Below, piece after piece: positions 41,730 through 50,826 of a stretch of 51,812 bases of DNA (its first letter is position 1; every line of letters starts with the position of its first letter). Under the pieces are notes generated by a model. The model was not told the DNA's origin. It was given only the letters and a program-made list of their open reading frames with translations, and did no database searches. The position numbers and the translations under genes are program-made. The stretch is from an uncultured Prochlorococcus sp. GTDB taxonomy: Bacteria; Cyanobacteriota; Cyanobacteriia; PCC-6307; Cyanobiaceae. The DNA lies in assembly GCA_902589115.1 (NCBI GenBank), contig CACIRS010000005.1:1-51812 (forward strand), written 5' to 3'.

Positions 41730-42065
41730 TTGGCTGCTTCGTTAATGGGTTCAGTCGTAGCCCAATCACAGGCGAGAGACCTGCTTAAAGCTTTGGCGGA
41801 TCCTCTGAGATTGCAAATCATTGAATCCTTGTCTAGCGGAGAAAAATGTGTCTGCGATCTCATTCAAGAGATAGGTCTTGCTCAATCCAAGATTTCCTTT
41901 CACCTTAAGGTCCTTAAAGAATCTGGCCTTATCACTGATAGGCAAAGTGGGCGCTGGGTTTACTACAAACTCGATATAGGCGCATTAACTGAATTACAAC
42001 TTTGGCTAAAACAACTCACACAAGACTGTCAGAAATCATCAGCTAGCTGTGAAAACAATGCGTAA
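41730..42065 (+). CDS. arsR: ArsR-family arsenic-responsive repressor
   Basis: The 111-aa winged-helix regulator has the ADPLRLQIIESLSSG helix, the metalloid-binding ECVCDL-type motif (here KCVCDLIQEI), recognition helix QSKISFHLKVLKESGL, and extra Cys near the C-terminus (DCQ, SCENN). The start is TTG at 41730; Met6 (41745) is an alternative with no better RBS. It is divergent from gap-arsJ across the tandem operators. Arsenite binding should release repression. Confidence 0.92.
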   Translation: MAASLMGSVVAQSQARDLLKALADPLRLQIIESLSSGEKCVCDLIQEIGLAQSKISFHLKVLKESGLITDRQSGRWVYYKLDIGALTELQLWLKQLTQDCQKSSASCENNA

Positions 42066-42067
42066 TG

Positions 42068-42191
42068 CTGAGGCACAATGAAGGCAGGCTTAAGAACTGC
42101 TAGCCGGTTCCATACACACCAAATACACACCCTGTAATCCACTAAAAATCCTTGCTATGACTGAGAATATCTCCTACTGGCTAATGAAAAG
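42068..42191 (+). repeat. EVE 5'-end repeat R5, the intact gene's own start
   Basis: It begins 3 bp after the arsR stop (CTGAGGCA...), with AGGCAGGCTTAAGAACTGCT, paired TACACAC words and CTTGCT-ATGACTGAG. The core is at 42178-42191. Unlike R1-R4, the frame continues into a full EVE-domain protein. Confidence 0.92.
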
Positions 42192-42630
42192 TGAGCCAGA
42201 TGCTTATGGAATAAATCAATTGCAAGAGGAAAAAAAAACTCTTTGGGATGGAATTAGAAATTACCAAGCTAGAAACTTTATGCGCAAAATGTCCATTAAT
42301 GACCATGTATTTTTTTACCATTCAAACTGTAAGCCGCCTGGTATTGTTGGTTTAATGAAAGTAACGCAAATAAAATTAATTGACCCAACTCAATTTGACC
42401 CGAAATCTAAATATTTTGATCCTAAATCCTCTCAAAGAAATCCTAAGTGGGATTGTGTAGAAGTAAATTATATAGGTAAATTCAAGAATCCATTAACACT
42501 TAATGATCTTAAAGAAATATACTCCTCAGAAGAATTACTAGTAGTAAAAAAAGGCAATAGACTCTCAATAATACCGGTACCAAATGAAACCGCAAAAGAT
42601 TTACTTCATCGTCTCGGAGATATTCTTTAA
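42157..42630 (+). CDS. EVE-domain protein
   Basis: The 157-aa product has the EVE/thymocyte nuclear protein 1 fold: YWLMKSEPDAYGI at the N-terminus, TLWDGIRNYQARNFMRKM, and HVFFYHSNCKPPGIVGLMKV. EVE domains are PUA-like and bind modified bases; bacterial members occur near restriction and toxin genes. Its first 12 codons and leader are duplicated upstream as R1-R4, and the gene probably serves as an insertion target. The coding sequence after the core is AT-rich like the core genome. Confidence 0.92.
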   Translation: MTENISYWLMKSEPDAYGINQLQEEKKTLWDGIRNYQARNFMRKMSINDHVFFYHSNCKPPGIVGLMKVTQIKLIDPTQFDPKSKYFDPKSSQRNPKWDCVEVNYIGKFKNPLTLNDLKEIYSSEELLVVKKGNRLSIIPVPNETAKDLLHRLGDIL

Positions 42631-42692
42631 AATTTCTAAATTTAATACTATCTTTGAACACATTAGGAATTAACTTATCAATCTATATATCC

Positions 42693-42998
42693 TTATCCAT
42701 TTAATAAAGATTGGGATCCAAACATGTTGCCTATATATAAACGTGTAATGTTTCTCGAATCAACTCCATTTTGCACAAGGAAGCCTGCCAATGCTGCCTG
42801 GATCAATCTATATTGATCCCAATTTGGATGTTTTTCAATAAAGCTCCTCATGGATTCTTGTAAAGCGCATGGGAGCTCTGTCTGGAAGCTCACTAGCCCA
42901 TCCTCAGGATCTTGAGTTGGCTCCACCTTGCAAGAAGGAGTTGATTGAGCCTTAAAAGTTAAAACTTCCATTTTTGGCCTTAATTCCTCTGCATTCAT
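42693..42998 (-). CDS. DUF2811 family protein
   Basis: The 101-aa cyanobacterial family member has the signature FQTELPCALQESMRSFIEKH, then PNWDQYRLIQAALAGFLVQN and a terminal RLYIGNMF. It is a small soluble helical protein of unknown function. It marks the return to core genome after the cassette array. Confidence 0.85.
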   Translation of the reverse strand: MNAEELRPKMEVLTFKAQSTPSCKVEPTQDPEDGLVSFQTELPCALQESMRSFIEKHPNWDQYRLIQAALAGFLVQNGVDSRNITRLYIGNMFGSQSLLNG

Positions 42999-43304
42999 CG
43001 TTTGAATATTTGCTTAGGTCGACTAGTTTTAAATAGTAAAAACCAATCGTCAAGCGACTGATATCAAGCAGGTCTCACCTAGTATCAACTCAAGATTCTA
43101 GTCATCGCAAATATTTCCGACCATTACCTTGTTCACCCTTATAGCTAAAAAAAGTCCAAAGTCAACCAATCAATCTAGATATAGCAGGTTCTCCACAACT
43201 TGAAGTTTTTAAAGACTTTTAAGGATCAAGGCTGTGGAAAACCTGTTGATAATCTCTTTAAAAACAGTGGAAATCAATTAGTCCCTAATGATTAGGCTCG
43301 CTAA
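42999..43304. other. Intergenic region without a supported gene
   Basis: The spacer of about 300 bp contains no ORF with a good start. AATGATTAG/CTAATCATT (43287-43309) makes a hairpin that overlaps the stop codon of the DUF1818 gene; with no U tract it is a weak terminator candidate. The TTATCCACA-like word TGTGGAAAAC (near 43228) may be a chance DnaA-box resemblance. Confidence 0.4.
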
Positions 43305-43682
43305 TCATTGGAATGAATCCCAGATCCTTCTCATCTCAGTTGTAATTTTTTGAGCAGCAGGCATAGGCCAAAACAACTCTGCCCCCCGCTCATGGTTGGC
43401 CTGTCCATAGAGAATTAACTGCAAACTCCACGAATCCTTATACCCTTCTAAACACCCCCACCAAGGCTTTCTCTCTATCTCAAGAGCAATCATCTCTTCT
43501 GGCATTAATACTGATTGCATCTGCTGATGCTGAGATATCAAGTCATCAATTAAAGGAATGAGCGTTTCCCATTCATTTTTTGTCAATTCAATAGCCCAAT
43601 CGTCTCCTCCAATCATGAAAGGGAAAAATCCCCTAGAAGAATCCATGGCAATCTGCCATCCAGGACCTTCCTTTTGAATCAT
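43305..43682 (-). CDS. DUF1818 family protein
   Basis: The 125-aa cyanobacteria-specific family member has GPGWQIAMDSSRGFFPFMIG, ELTKNEWETLIPLIDDL and a conserved WGCLEGYKDSWSLQLIL. Function unknown. It lies 4 bp downstream of rpoZ, so it is co-transcribed with it. Confidence 0.88.
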   Translation of the reverse strand: MIQKEGPGWQIAMDSSRGFFPFMIGGDDWAIELTKNEWETLIPLIDDLISQHQQMQSVLMPEEMIALEIERKPWWGCLEGYKDSWSLQLILYGQANHERGAELFWPMPAAQKITTEMRRIWDSFQ

Positions 43683-43686
43683 TCAT

Positions 43687-43914
43687 CTAGCCAGGTAACA
43701 AGTCAGGTTGATCCTGCTCATCACTAAGTTCTACGATTGCCCGTTGAACAGGCTTAATACTTGATTCTTCTAGTAATCCATCAAAATCATCAAATCGACG
43801 CTGCTTTGCTCTAAAAGCTATTCGAACAGTAGTTAAATAACGATTAGGAGAATGACGTATCAAGCTCTCCCCTCTTTTTGATAGATCTTTGGCATTTAAT
43901 CCTGAATTAACCAC
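43687..43914 (-). CDS. rpoZ: RNA polymerase omega subunit
   Basis: The 75-aa cyanobacterial omega subunit helps assemble RNA polymerase. Key segment: [28 protein letters not shown], then the acidic tail. It is shorter than the proteobacterial form, as usual in cyanobacteria. It lies 4 bp upstream of the DUF1818 gene. Confidence 0.92.
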   Translation of the reverse strand: MVNSGLNAKDLSKRGESLIRHSPNRYLTTVRIAFRAKQRRFDDFDGLLEESSIKPVQRAIVELSDEQDQPDLLPG

Positions 43915-43961
43915 AGAAAGAATTTCTTGATTTTTTCTATTCTAAAGCAAAACGGGAAAAC

Positions 43962-44246
43962 TCATGCCATCAGATCTCTATTAGAGGTTATTTGAATAGG
44001 GAAAATACGTTTCTTCAAGTCCGGGACTAAAACTACAATCCTTTTACCAATTCGAAGTTGAGCAAGGGGAGGTTCTAAAAATTTTATTAATGTACAAATC
44101 TTTTCCATATGTGAAATATCTAAGCATTCGATACAAACACTCCCTCTATTACGAAACATTCTGCAAGCAACCAACGGCTCCAAAGCAATTCGCATTAGAG
44201 GCTCTTCTCTATAAAAAGAAAAAATCAAGATTTGAAGTCTATCCAT
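43962..44246 (-). CDS. Conserved cyanobacterial hypothetical protein, 94 aa
   Basis: The product starts MDRLQILIFSFYREEPLMRIA and has a basic, mixed composition with RIGKRIVVLVPDLKKRI. It lies 47 bp upstream of rpoZ on the same strand. It looks like a real small soluble protein; the family name is not recalled. Confidence 0.6.
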   Translation of the reverse strand: MDRLQILIFSFYREEPLMRIALEPLVACRMFRNRGSVCIECLDISHMEKICTLIKFLEPPLAQLRIGKRIVVLVPDLKKRIFPIQITSNRDLMA

Positions 44247-44287
44247 CTTCTAATACCCCTTAACCTCATATAGCAACAAACTTGGCA

Positions 44288-45904
44288 ATGGATATACAAC
44301 TCTCCTCCGAAGACGAAAAGCAGAGTAAAAATACTCATTCATTTGGAACTCTGGCTATAGATTTAGGAAATTCAACGACTGTGGTTGCTTTTCAAGATGA
44401 ATTAGATCAAGTCCCAAAATTGTTGGATATGCCACCGATTAGCCGAACAGCGGGAGAAATACCAAGTCTTGTTTGGTCTAGCAATAAAGAAGAAAAAAAA
44501 TTGTTGGTAGGTCAAGAAGTAATCGAATTATCCTTAAATGAAAGTTTGGAAGGGAATTTAAGTAGTGACTTCAAACGTTGGATAGGGTCAGCAAATAAAT
44601 CTTTTGCGAATCAATCAAATATATTGCCAGAAAAAGCTGGTGAGATATTAATAATGCAAATTTGGCAAAATTTGCCCAAAAATATAAAAGTTGAAAGATT
44701 AGTTCTAACTGCGCCAGTAGAAACATATCGTTCATATCGTTCTTGGCTTCATGATATTTGTAGCTCTCTACCAGTTAAAGAAATTGCCTTGGTAGATGAA
44801 CCTACAGCTGCAGCTATTGGGGCAGGTCTTCCTTCAGGATCCAAGCTTCTAGTTGTAGATATTGGAGGAAGTACAATCGATATGTCCTTAGTTGCGATAG
44901 AAGGAGGAGAGGGCAAAGCTGATCCTGTTGCTCAACTAATAAGATTTGATGGTAAAGATCTTGAAGGGAAAAGTAAACAGATCCTCAGATCAGCAAAAGT
45001 ACTTGGGAAAGCTGGACAACGAATTGGGGGGAGAGATATAGATAGATGGATCGCAAATCATTTCTTTCCAGATAACTTGCCCAGTGAACTCCTACTAAAT
45101 GCTGCTGAAAGATTAAAATGCCGACTTAGCGATATTAGTTTAAATAGTTCTGATACTCTTACTGAAAATATAGAAGATCAAACTTTAGGTAATGTTTCAA
45201 TAAATTTATCTAGATTAAGCCTTGAAGAAATACTTTTAGAGAAAGGATTACTGAATGTATTATCTGATCTTCTTAAACAAACCTTAGCTAGTGGACGTGC
45301 TAATAGTTGTGAACTTGAGAATTTAAAAGGAGTTGTGATAGTAGGTGGAGGTGCAAATATTCCTCTTGTTAAAAACTGGCTGGAAGAAAATATAAAACCA
45401 GTTTCTTTAATCACTCCACCACCTATTGAAGCAGTTGCAATAGGAGCGTTAAAACTCACACCTGGAGTAAAGATAAAAGACATTCTCAATAAAGGTGTTG
45501 CATTACGATGCTGGGAAAAAAGAACTAACCAGCATCATTGGCATCCTCTATTCATGGCAGGCCAACCATGGCCAACTTCAAATGCCCTTGAAATTATTCT
45601 TTCATCAAGTAAAGAAAACCAATTTGATATCGAGTTGATTTTAGGCGAGCCAGAGTTTGAAGGTTCTTATGAAATAAGATATTTAAATGGCATACCAACT
45701 ATTAAAGAAAAAACTTCAGAAAAAATTTTCATTCCATGGGAAGAATCATCAACATTAATAAGATTAGATCCTCCCGGAAGAATAGAAGAAGATTGTTTAA
45801 AACTAAGATTTAAAATTAATGATTCTTGTCAGCTTACAGTAGAGGGAGAAGATCTTAGAAGTAATAAAAAAATCAAAACACTTGTATTAGGTTCAGTGCA
45901 ATAA
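44288..45904 (+). CDS. Hsp70/DnaK-like family protein
   Basis: The 538-aa ATPase is related to DnaK, from ATG 44288; a TTG two codons earlier is the alternative. It has the phosphate-1 motif AIDLGNSTTVVAF, VDEPTAAAIGAG, the phosphate-2 motif VVDIGGSTIDMS and the adenosine motif VIVGGGANIPLV. The C-terminal half lacks a clear DnaK substrate-binding domain and lid and is shorter than DnaK (about 600-640 aa). It is probably a specialised chaperone-like protein. It is divergent from the rpoZ operon. Confidence 0.9.
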   Translation: MDIQLSSEDEKQSKNTHSFGTLAIDLGNSTTVVAFQDELDQVPKLLDMPPISRTAGEIPSLVWSSNKEEKKLLVGQEVIELSLNESLEGNLSSDFKRWIGSANKSFANQSNILPEKAGEILIMQIWQNLPKNIKVERLVLTAPVETYRSYRSWLHDICSSLPVKEIALVDEPTAAAIGAGLPSGSKLLVVDIGGSTIDMSLVAIEGGEGKADPVAQLIRFDGKDLEGKSKQILRSAKVLGKAGQRIGGRDIDRWIANHFFPDNLPSELLLNAAERLKCRLSDISLNSSDTLTENIEDQTLGNVSINLSRLSLEEILLEKGLLNVLSDLLKQTLASGRANSCELENLKGVVIVGGGANIPLVKNWLEENIKPVSLITPPPIEAVAIGALKLTPGVKIKDILNKGVALRCWEKRTNQHHWHPLFMAGQPWPTSNALEIILSSSKENQFDIELILGEPEFEGSYEIRYLNGIPTIKEKTSEKIFIPWEESSTLIRLDPPGRIEEDCLKLRFKINDSCQLTVEGEDLRSNKKIKTLVLGSVQ

Positions 45905-45939
45905 TCACCAAAAATTATTGATCTGTTTAATAAAGAACT

Positions 45940-46488
45940 TTATGAATTTCTAATAAATACACCCTCTTCATGATCAATATCGTTCAATCTTAATTCAATT
46001 GCCTCAGTTCTACGAGTGGGTACTTTGCGCCCACAAAAATCAGGTTGAATTGGCAGCTCTCTATGACCTCGATCAACCATAACTAGCAGCATCACTCTTT
46101 TAGCTCTGCCCCAAGTCTGTAGAGCCTCTAAAGCCGCGCGAACAGTCCTCCCAGTAAAAATCACATCATCAATCAAAACCACTTGTCTTCCATCTAATGA
46201 TGTTGGCAGATCAGTAGCTTCAACCATTCTGGTTCCAATCCTCTCCAAATCATCCCTATGAAATGTTGGATCAAGTGTGCCTTGATCAATTTGATGGCCT
46301 GTAACTGCCTCTAATTCGCTTGCTAAAACTCTCGCAAGATGAACTCCACGAGTTGGTATGCCAAGCAACAAAAGGGAGTGACTATCAGGGACAGTTTCTA
46401 GAATTTGCGATGCAAGTCTGCTCAAAGTCAAACTTAATTCTTTTTTTGACAGTATTTCCACCCTTTTATTGTCCTGGGTGTCGGTCAT
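45940..46488 (-). CDS. pyrR: PyrR bifunctional pyrimidine regulator / uracil phosphoribosyltransferase
   Basis: The product is about 182 aa from Met at 46488 (MTDTQDNKRVEIL), preferred over a Met 15 residues earlier because it matches the family N-terminus. PRPP loop VLIDDVIFTGRTVRAALEAL is diagnostic, with LGIPTRGVHLARVL upstream. It binds pyr mRNA leaders in some bacteria and makes UMP from uracil. It is divergent from gpmI. Confidence 0.92.
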   Translation of the reverse strand: MTDTQDNKRVEILSKKELSLTLSRLASQILETVPDSHSLLLLGIPTRGVHLARVLASELEAVTGHQIDQGTLDPTFHRDDLERIGTRMVEATDLPTSLDGRQVVLIDDVIFTGRTVRAALEALQTWGRAKRVMLLVMVDRGHRELPIQPDFCGRKVPTRRTEAIELRLNDIDHEEGVFIRNS

Positions 46489-46652
46489 TGATGTTTTTAC
46501 ATTTATAGAACTGATTTTATGATTCTCAATCAATTGTGCATAATTTTTTCAATACGCAAAAGCTGACGGAACTCATTAGAAAAACTACCCTAGAGCTTTA
46601 AGGAAGTAATTTGATATTGAGGCATACAAAAAAAGGAATCAACCCTGTCAAG

Positions 46653-48275
46653 ATGCCGAACAATCGTTCCGCAGACTCAATATTTACTTCTCAAGTATCG
46701 CCTGTTGTATTGGCGATACTTGATGGATGGGGGCACCGGCAAGAAAGTGTCCACAATGCTATTAACAATGCAAAAACTCCTGTAATGGATGCCTTATGGC
46801 ATGCATATCCTCATACCTTGATAGAAGCAAGTGGAGCTGATGTCGGGTTACCTGACAGCCAAATGGGTAATTCCGAAGTGGGCCATCTAACAATTGGTGC
46901 AGGACGAGTAATTCAACAAGAATTAGTTCGGATCAGTAATACCGTGAAAACTGGCAAAATCGGACAAACTCCTGCGCTGAAAGAACTTGCAAAAAATATT
47001 CAAAATAAAGAAGGAACTCTTCATTTATTAGGGCTTTGCTCAGATGGCGGAGTCCATAGTCATATAGATCATCTTTGCGGGCTATTAGAATGGGCTGCAT
47101 CAAAAAATTTTGCAAAAGTTGTTCTTCATGCCATCACTGATGGGAGAGATACTCCTGCTAAAAGCGCATTAAGTTATTTAACGTTGATCCAGGAAAAACT
47201 TAAAGACTGCGGAATAGGTGAAATTGGAAGTATTTGTGGCAGATATTGGGCAATGGATCGAGACAACCGTTGGGAAAGGACTAGTAAAGCTTATGAATTG
47301 CTTACCAACCCCAATATCAAAGTTGCGACCTCAAGTCCCAAAGAAATTCTAAATACAAGTTACGTAGAAGAAATAACTGATGAATTTCTCGAACCAATAA
47401 GACTTTCTCCTGAATATTTGAAAGAAGGAGATGGATTAATAGTTTTCAATTTTCGACCAGATCGAGCTAGACAGCTAGTTCAGGCACTAACAATTGATAG
47501 CTTTAATAACTTCAAACGTACAAATAGGCCCAAAATAGATTTAGTTACATTCACTCAATACGAAGCGAGTCTTCCTGTATCTGTAGCTTTTCCTCCTGAG
47601 CCATTAGATCATTTGCTTGGGCATGTAATCGCTGAACATGGCCTAAAACAATACAGAACAGCAGAAACAGAAAAATATCCTCATGTCACTTATTTTTTAA
47701 ATGGTGGACAAGAAAAGCCACTTCCAGGAGAAGATCGGCATTTAGTTCCCTCTCCAAGAGTTGCAACATATGATTTATCTCCTTCTATGTCTGCAGACTC
47801 ATTAACTGAGAGCTGTGTAAATGCAATTAAAACTGGAACTTATTCCTTAATAGTTATTAACTATGCAAACCCAGATATGGTTGGACATACAGGAATCATG
47901 GAAGCAACTGTTGAAGCTATTGAAAAGGTAGACAGCTGTATTGGCAGAATCCTTTCGGCCACTGGGCAAATGAGCGGAACTTTAATGATTACTGCAGACC
48001 ATGGGAATGCTGAACTCATGCAAGGTCCAGATGGAGAAGCTTGGACTGCACATACAACTAATCCTGTTCCAGTTATTCTGATCGAGGGCGAAAAAAGAAA
48101 GATCTCTGGCCAAGGCAATGGAGTTGAACTAAGAGAAGGTGGAGGTCTCGCAGATATTGCTCCAACACTTCTTGAAATTCTTAATTTGCCTAAGCCAGAT
48201 GCAATGACAGGGGCTTCATTAATTAAATCAATTAGATCAAAGCCAACTCCTAGCCGAATGGCTCAGCCAGTTTGA
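46653..48275 (+). CDS. gpmI: 2,3-bisphosphoglycerate-independent phosphoglycerate mutase
   Basis: GpmI interconverts 3- and 2-phosphoglycerate (glycolysis/carbon export). The product is about 540 aa from ATG 46653; the upstream TTG adds 14 residues. It has the Mn2+-binding LDGWGHR near residues 23-29, catalytic Ser74 in [22 protein letters not shown], and late [14 protein letters not shown] and ADHGNAE metal motifs. It lies 55 bp upstream of secG, with which it is likely co-transcribed. Confidence 0.97.
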   Translation: MPNNRSADSIFTSQVSPVVLAILDGWGHRQESVHNAINNAKTPVMDALWHAYPHTLIEASGADVGLPDSQMGNSEVGHLTIGAGRVIQQELVRISNTVKTGKIGQTPALKELAKNIQNKEGTLHLLGLCSDGGVHSHIDHLCGLLEWAASKNFAKVVLHAITDGRDTPAKSALSYLTLIQEKLKDCGIGEIGSICGRYWAMDRDNRWERTSKAYELLTNPNIKVATSSPKEILNTSYVEEITDEFLEPIRLSPEYLKEGDGLIVFNFRPDRARQLVQALTIDSFNNFKRTNRPKIDLVTFTQYEASLPVSVAFPPEPLDHLLGHVIAEHGLKQYRTAETEKYPHVTYFLNGGQEKPLPGEDRHLVPSPRVATYDLSPSMSADSLTESCVNAIKTGTYSLIVINYANPDMVGHTGIMEATVEAIEKVDSCIGRILSATGQMSGTLMITADHGNAELMQGPDGEAWTAHTTNPVPVILIEGEKRKISGQGNGVELREGGGLADIAPTLLEILNLPKPDAMTGASLIKSIRSKPTPSRMAQPV

Positions 48276-48330
48276 TAGTCCAGAGCGACTGATTTCAGAG
48301 AATCAACTTTTTAATGATTAAAATATAGGA

Positions 48331-48561
48331 ATGGTTATTTCAATACTCTCCTGGGCTTGGATTGGGTCAGGATTAATTCTGATCTTGCTGGTTCTCCTTC
48401 ATAGTCCAAAAGGAGATGGAATGGGAGGGATAGCTGCCAGCGGGAGCTCCATGTTCACTAGTGCTAGCAGTGCAGAAGCCACCCTCAACAAAACTACTTG
48501 GACCTTCCTTGCAATTTTTCTTTCTCTTGCTGTAATCCTTAGTGCAGGATGGCTTAATTAA
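48331..48561 (+). CDS. secG: Protein-export membrane protein SecG
   Basis: The 76-aa translocon subunit has two helices (WAWIGSGLILILLVLLHS and TTWTFLAIFLSLAVILSA) separated by the conserved GDGMGGIAASGSSMFTSASS loop. It assists SecYE in protein export. The gpmI-secG-(groL) order is typical of marine picocyanobacteria; here a DNA methylase separates secG from groL. Confidence 0.95.
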   Translation: MVISILSWAWIGSGLILILLVLLHSPKGDGMGGIAASGSSMFTSASSAEATLNKTTWTFLAIFLSLAVILSAGWLN

Positions 48562-48679
48562 CTTAATTAAAAAAGTACATTGCACTAATCAAAATTGCCT
48601 AGATCTCCAGAACTTGTAGAAAACTTTTGGAAAGTCAAATCTTCGCATCATAATAATTTCATCTAAGAAATTAAATTTT

Positions 48680-50725
48680 ATGCCCTTAGATAAAGCGCCC
48701 CAATTAATCTGGGGAAATAAAAATAATCATCATAATCAAGTAATACTTCCATTTACGAAAGAAGAAATCGTCAATACCTATGCCCATACTTTTTTTAATG
48801 ACCCACAACTAAATCTGGAAACAAAAACAAATAATGATTTAACCTGGAGAAACAAACTTTTCTATGGTGACAACAAGTTTCTCCTATCATCAATAACATG
48901 CAGACTCTTAAAGGAAGAAATAGATAATGCTGGAGGAATAAAATTAATTTATATAGACCCCCCATTTGATGTGGGTTCTAATTTTTATATCGACAGAAAT
49001 GCAAAGGATATAAATGATCCAATAAAATCATCTATACCTAGACAATTAGCCTATAGCGATATATGGGGGCAAGGAAATTCCTCCTTTATATCAATGATCT
49101 ATGAAAGGATTAGACTCGCTAGAGATGTCTTAGATGAGGATGGTATTATATTTATACATTGTGACTACAGAATTGATGCATATATAAGACTATTAATGGA
49201 TGAAGTATTTGGAAGAAACTGTTTTATTAATCAGATTATATTGAGAAGGAAAGGTGGGGCAGCGCTTAAAAATATGGGCAATTTATCGAATGCACATGAT
49301 TTAATACTCTGTTACGGGAAGAAGCAAGGGAAAAAGTTAAATAAACTTTATACAAAACCTTCTAAAGAATATATCAACAAACAATTTAGATACGAAGAAA
49401 AAGATGGCAGAAGATTTATGCTAAATGTAATCAGAAGTCCTTCCCCAAGACCAAATTTAAAATATAGTTACAAAGGTTATCAAACTCCACCAAATGGTTG
49501 GTCGATCCCTTTAGAAACCATGCAAAAACTAGATTCTGAGGGAAGACTTTATTTTCCTGAATCTAAAACAAAGCAAATATATAAGAAAATCTATTTAGAT
49601 GAATATCCTGGTCAACCCATAAATACTTTGTGGACAGACATTCCCTTATTAAAAGGAAATAACAAAGAAATTCTTTCTTATCCAACTCAAAAGCCAGAAG
49701 CATTATTAAGAAGAATAATCCTTTTAGGTTCAAACCCAGGAGATATAGTTTTAGATTTCTTTTGTGGATCAGGAACTACACTTTCAGTTGCAGAGCAATT
49801 AGAAAGAAAGTGGATTGGTGTAGATAATGGTAAGCATGCAATTCATACGACAAAAAAAAGGATATTGAATATTCATCAATTATTGATAGGAAAGCAAAAT
49901 AAAAGATATTCATTTGAAATTTTGGATTTTAGCAAGTATGAACTCGAGCATTTATTAGAACAAAACAAGGAGACGTCCAAAGAAAGAACCTTACAAGAAT
50001 ATATATTGAGTTTATACAAAGCTAAGCATATAGAAACTTTTAACTATTTCAAAGGAGAAAAAAACGGCCAGTACATTGTTATATGTGAAAGGAATAATAG
50101 CTGTTCAAAGATTTTTTTTGAAAAAGTAATCAATGAAGCCATTAAAAATAAAATTCAAAGTTTCGAAATTCTTGCATTTAAATATGATTTGAATCTATTG
50201 CCTGAAATAATTCATCTCGCTCAAAGTAAGGAATTGAGAGTCAAATTCAAATATATCCCTAAAAACATATTTTATTATAATCAAACAAAATATATTGAGG
50301 CAGAATTTCCCGATGTTAATTTTCTAGATGTCGATATCTTGTATCAAGAAGATTACATTCAAATAAAACTGAAAAATTTCTATTGCCATAGTGACTATAT
50401 TTTCGATATCAATACAAATGAAATAGATTCGCCATCTGTTGATAAGGATACTTCAATAAATCATTGGCTTGATTATTGGGAAATCGATTTTAATTATGAA
50501 GACATCCACATACGAGATAATATCCCCAGATCAAAAAATCCTAGTAGAGATAAACCTTCAAAAGTGCATTTTATAAGTTCTTGGCAAGCAATCAGAGACG
50601 AAAAAAAACAAGCAATCAATCTACTTACTCCACCCATAAGAAAAAACAAATTTGGTTCAAAAATAGGGATAAAAGCGGTTGATATCTTAGGCAATCCAAC
50701 ATTACGAGTAATCAAATTAAGATAA
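48680..50725 (+). CDS. Orphan site-specific DNA methyltransferase (beta class)
   Basis: The 681-aa product has motif IV YIDPPFDVGS (DPPF 93-96), a late PTQKPEALLRR (335-345) target segment and the AdoMet motif VLDFFCGSGTT (357-367): beta-class order, as in type III Mod subunits. Residues from about 400 on form an AT-rich extension without recognised motifs. No restriction endonuclease or Res gene is adjacent, so it is an orphan methylase or a remnant of an R-M system. It lies between secG and groL, where those genes usually adjoin. Confidence 0.88.
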   Translation: MPLDKAPQLIWGNKNNHHNQVILPFTKEEIVNTYAHTFFNDPQLNLETKTNNDLTWRNKLFYGDNKFLLSSITCRLLKEEIDNAGGIKLIYIDPPFDVGSNFYIDRNAKDINDPIKSSIPRQLAYSDIWGQGNSSFISMIYERIRLARDVLDEDGIIFIHCDYRIDAYIRLLMDEVFGRNCFINQIILRRKGGAALKNMGNLSNAHDLILCYGKKQGKKLNKLYTKPSKEYINKQFRYEEKDGRRFMLNVIRSPSPRPNLKYSYKGYQTPPNGWSIPLETMQKLDSEGRLYFPESKTKQIYKKIYLDEYPGQPINTLWTDIPLLKGNNKEILSYPTQKPEALLRRIILLGSNPGDIVLDFFCGSGTTLSVAEQLERKWIGVDNGKHAIHTTKKRILNIHQLLIGKQNKRYSFEILDFSKYELEHLLEQNKETSKERTLQEYILSLYKAKHIETFNYFKGEKNGQYIVICERNNSCSKIFFEKVINEAIKNKIQSFEILAFKYDLNLLPEIIHLAQSKELRVKFKYIPKNIFYYNQTKYIEAEFPDVNFLDVDILYQEDYIQIKLKNFYCHSDYIFDINTNEIDSPSVDKDTSINHWLDYWEIDFNYEDIHIRDNIPRSKNPSRDKPSKVHFISSWQAIRDEKKQAINLLTPPIRKNKFGSKIGIKAVDILGNPTLRVIKLR

Positions 50726-50747
50726 AATATATAGACGACATAAAAAA

Positions 50748-50770
50748 GGGACTGCTTTTTAGGCAGTCCC
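50748..50770 (-). terminator. groL terminator
   Basis: GGGACTGC pairs with GCAGTCCC around a TTTTTAG loop. On the minus strand the stem is followed by TTTTTTATG, a good U tract, about 55 bp beyond the groL stop. It also separates groL from the convergent methylase gene. Confidence 0.88.
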
Positions 50771-50826
50771 TCATCGAAAGTGATGTTAGTTGGTCCTGAA
50801 ATCAATCAGTTAGCCCAGTCGATTCA

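Noticed and set aside
30874-42191. Integron cassette array with attC sites
   Set aside because: The repeats are 5' gene ends in direct orientation, not folded attC sites, and no IntI-type integrase is present.
43287-43309. Hairpin overlapping the DUF1818 stop codon as a terminator
   Set aside because: The stem is good but no U tract follows on the minus strand; left as a weak possibility in the spacer entry.
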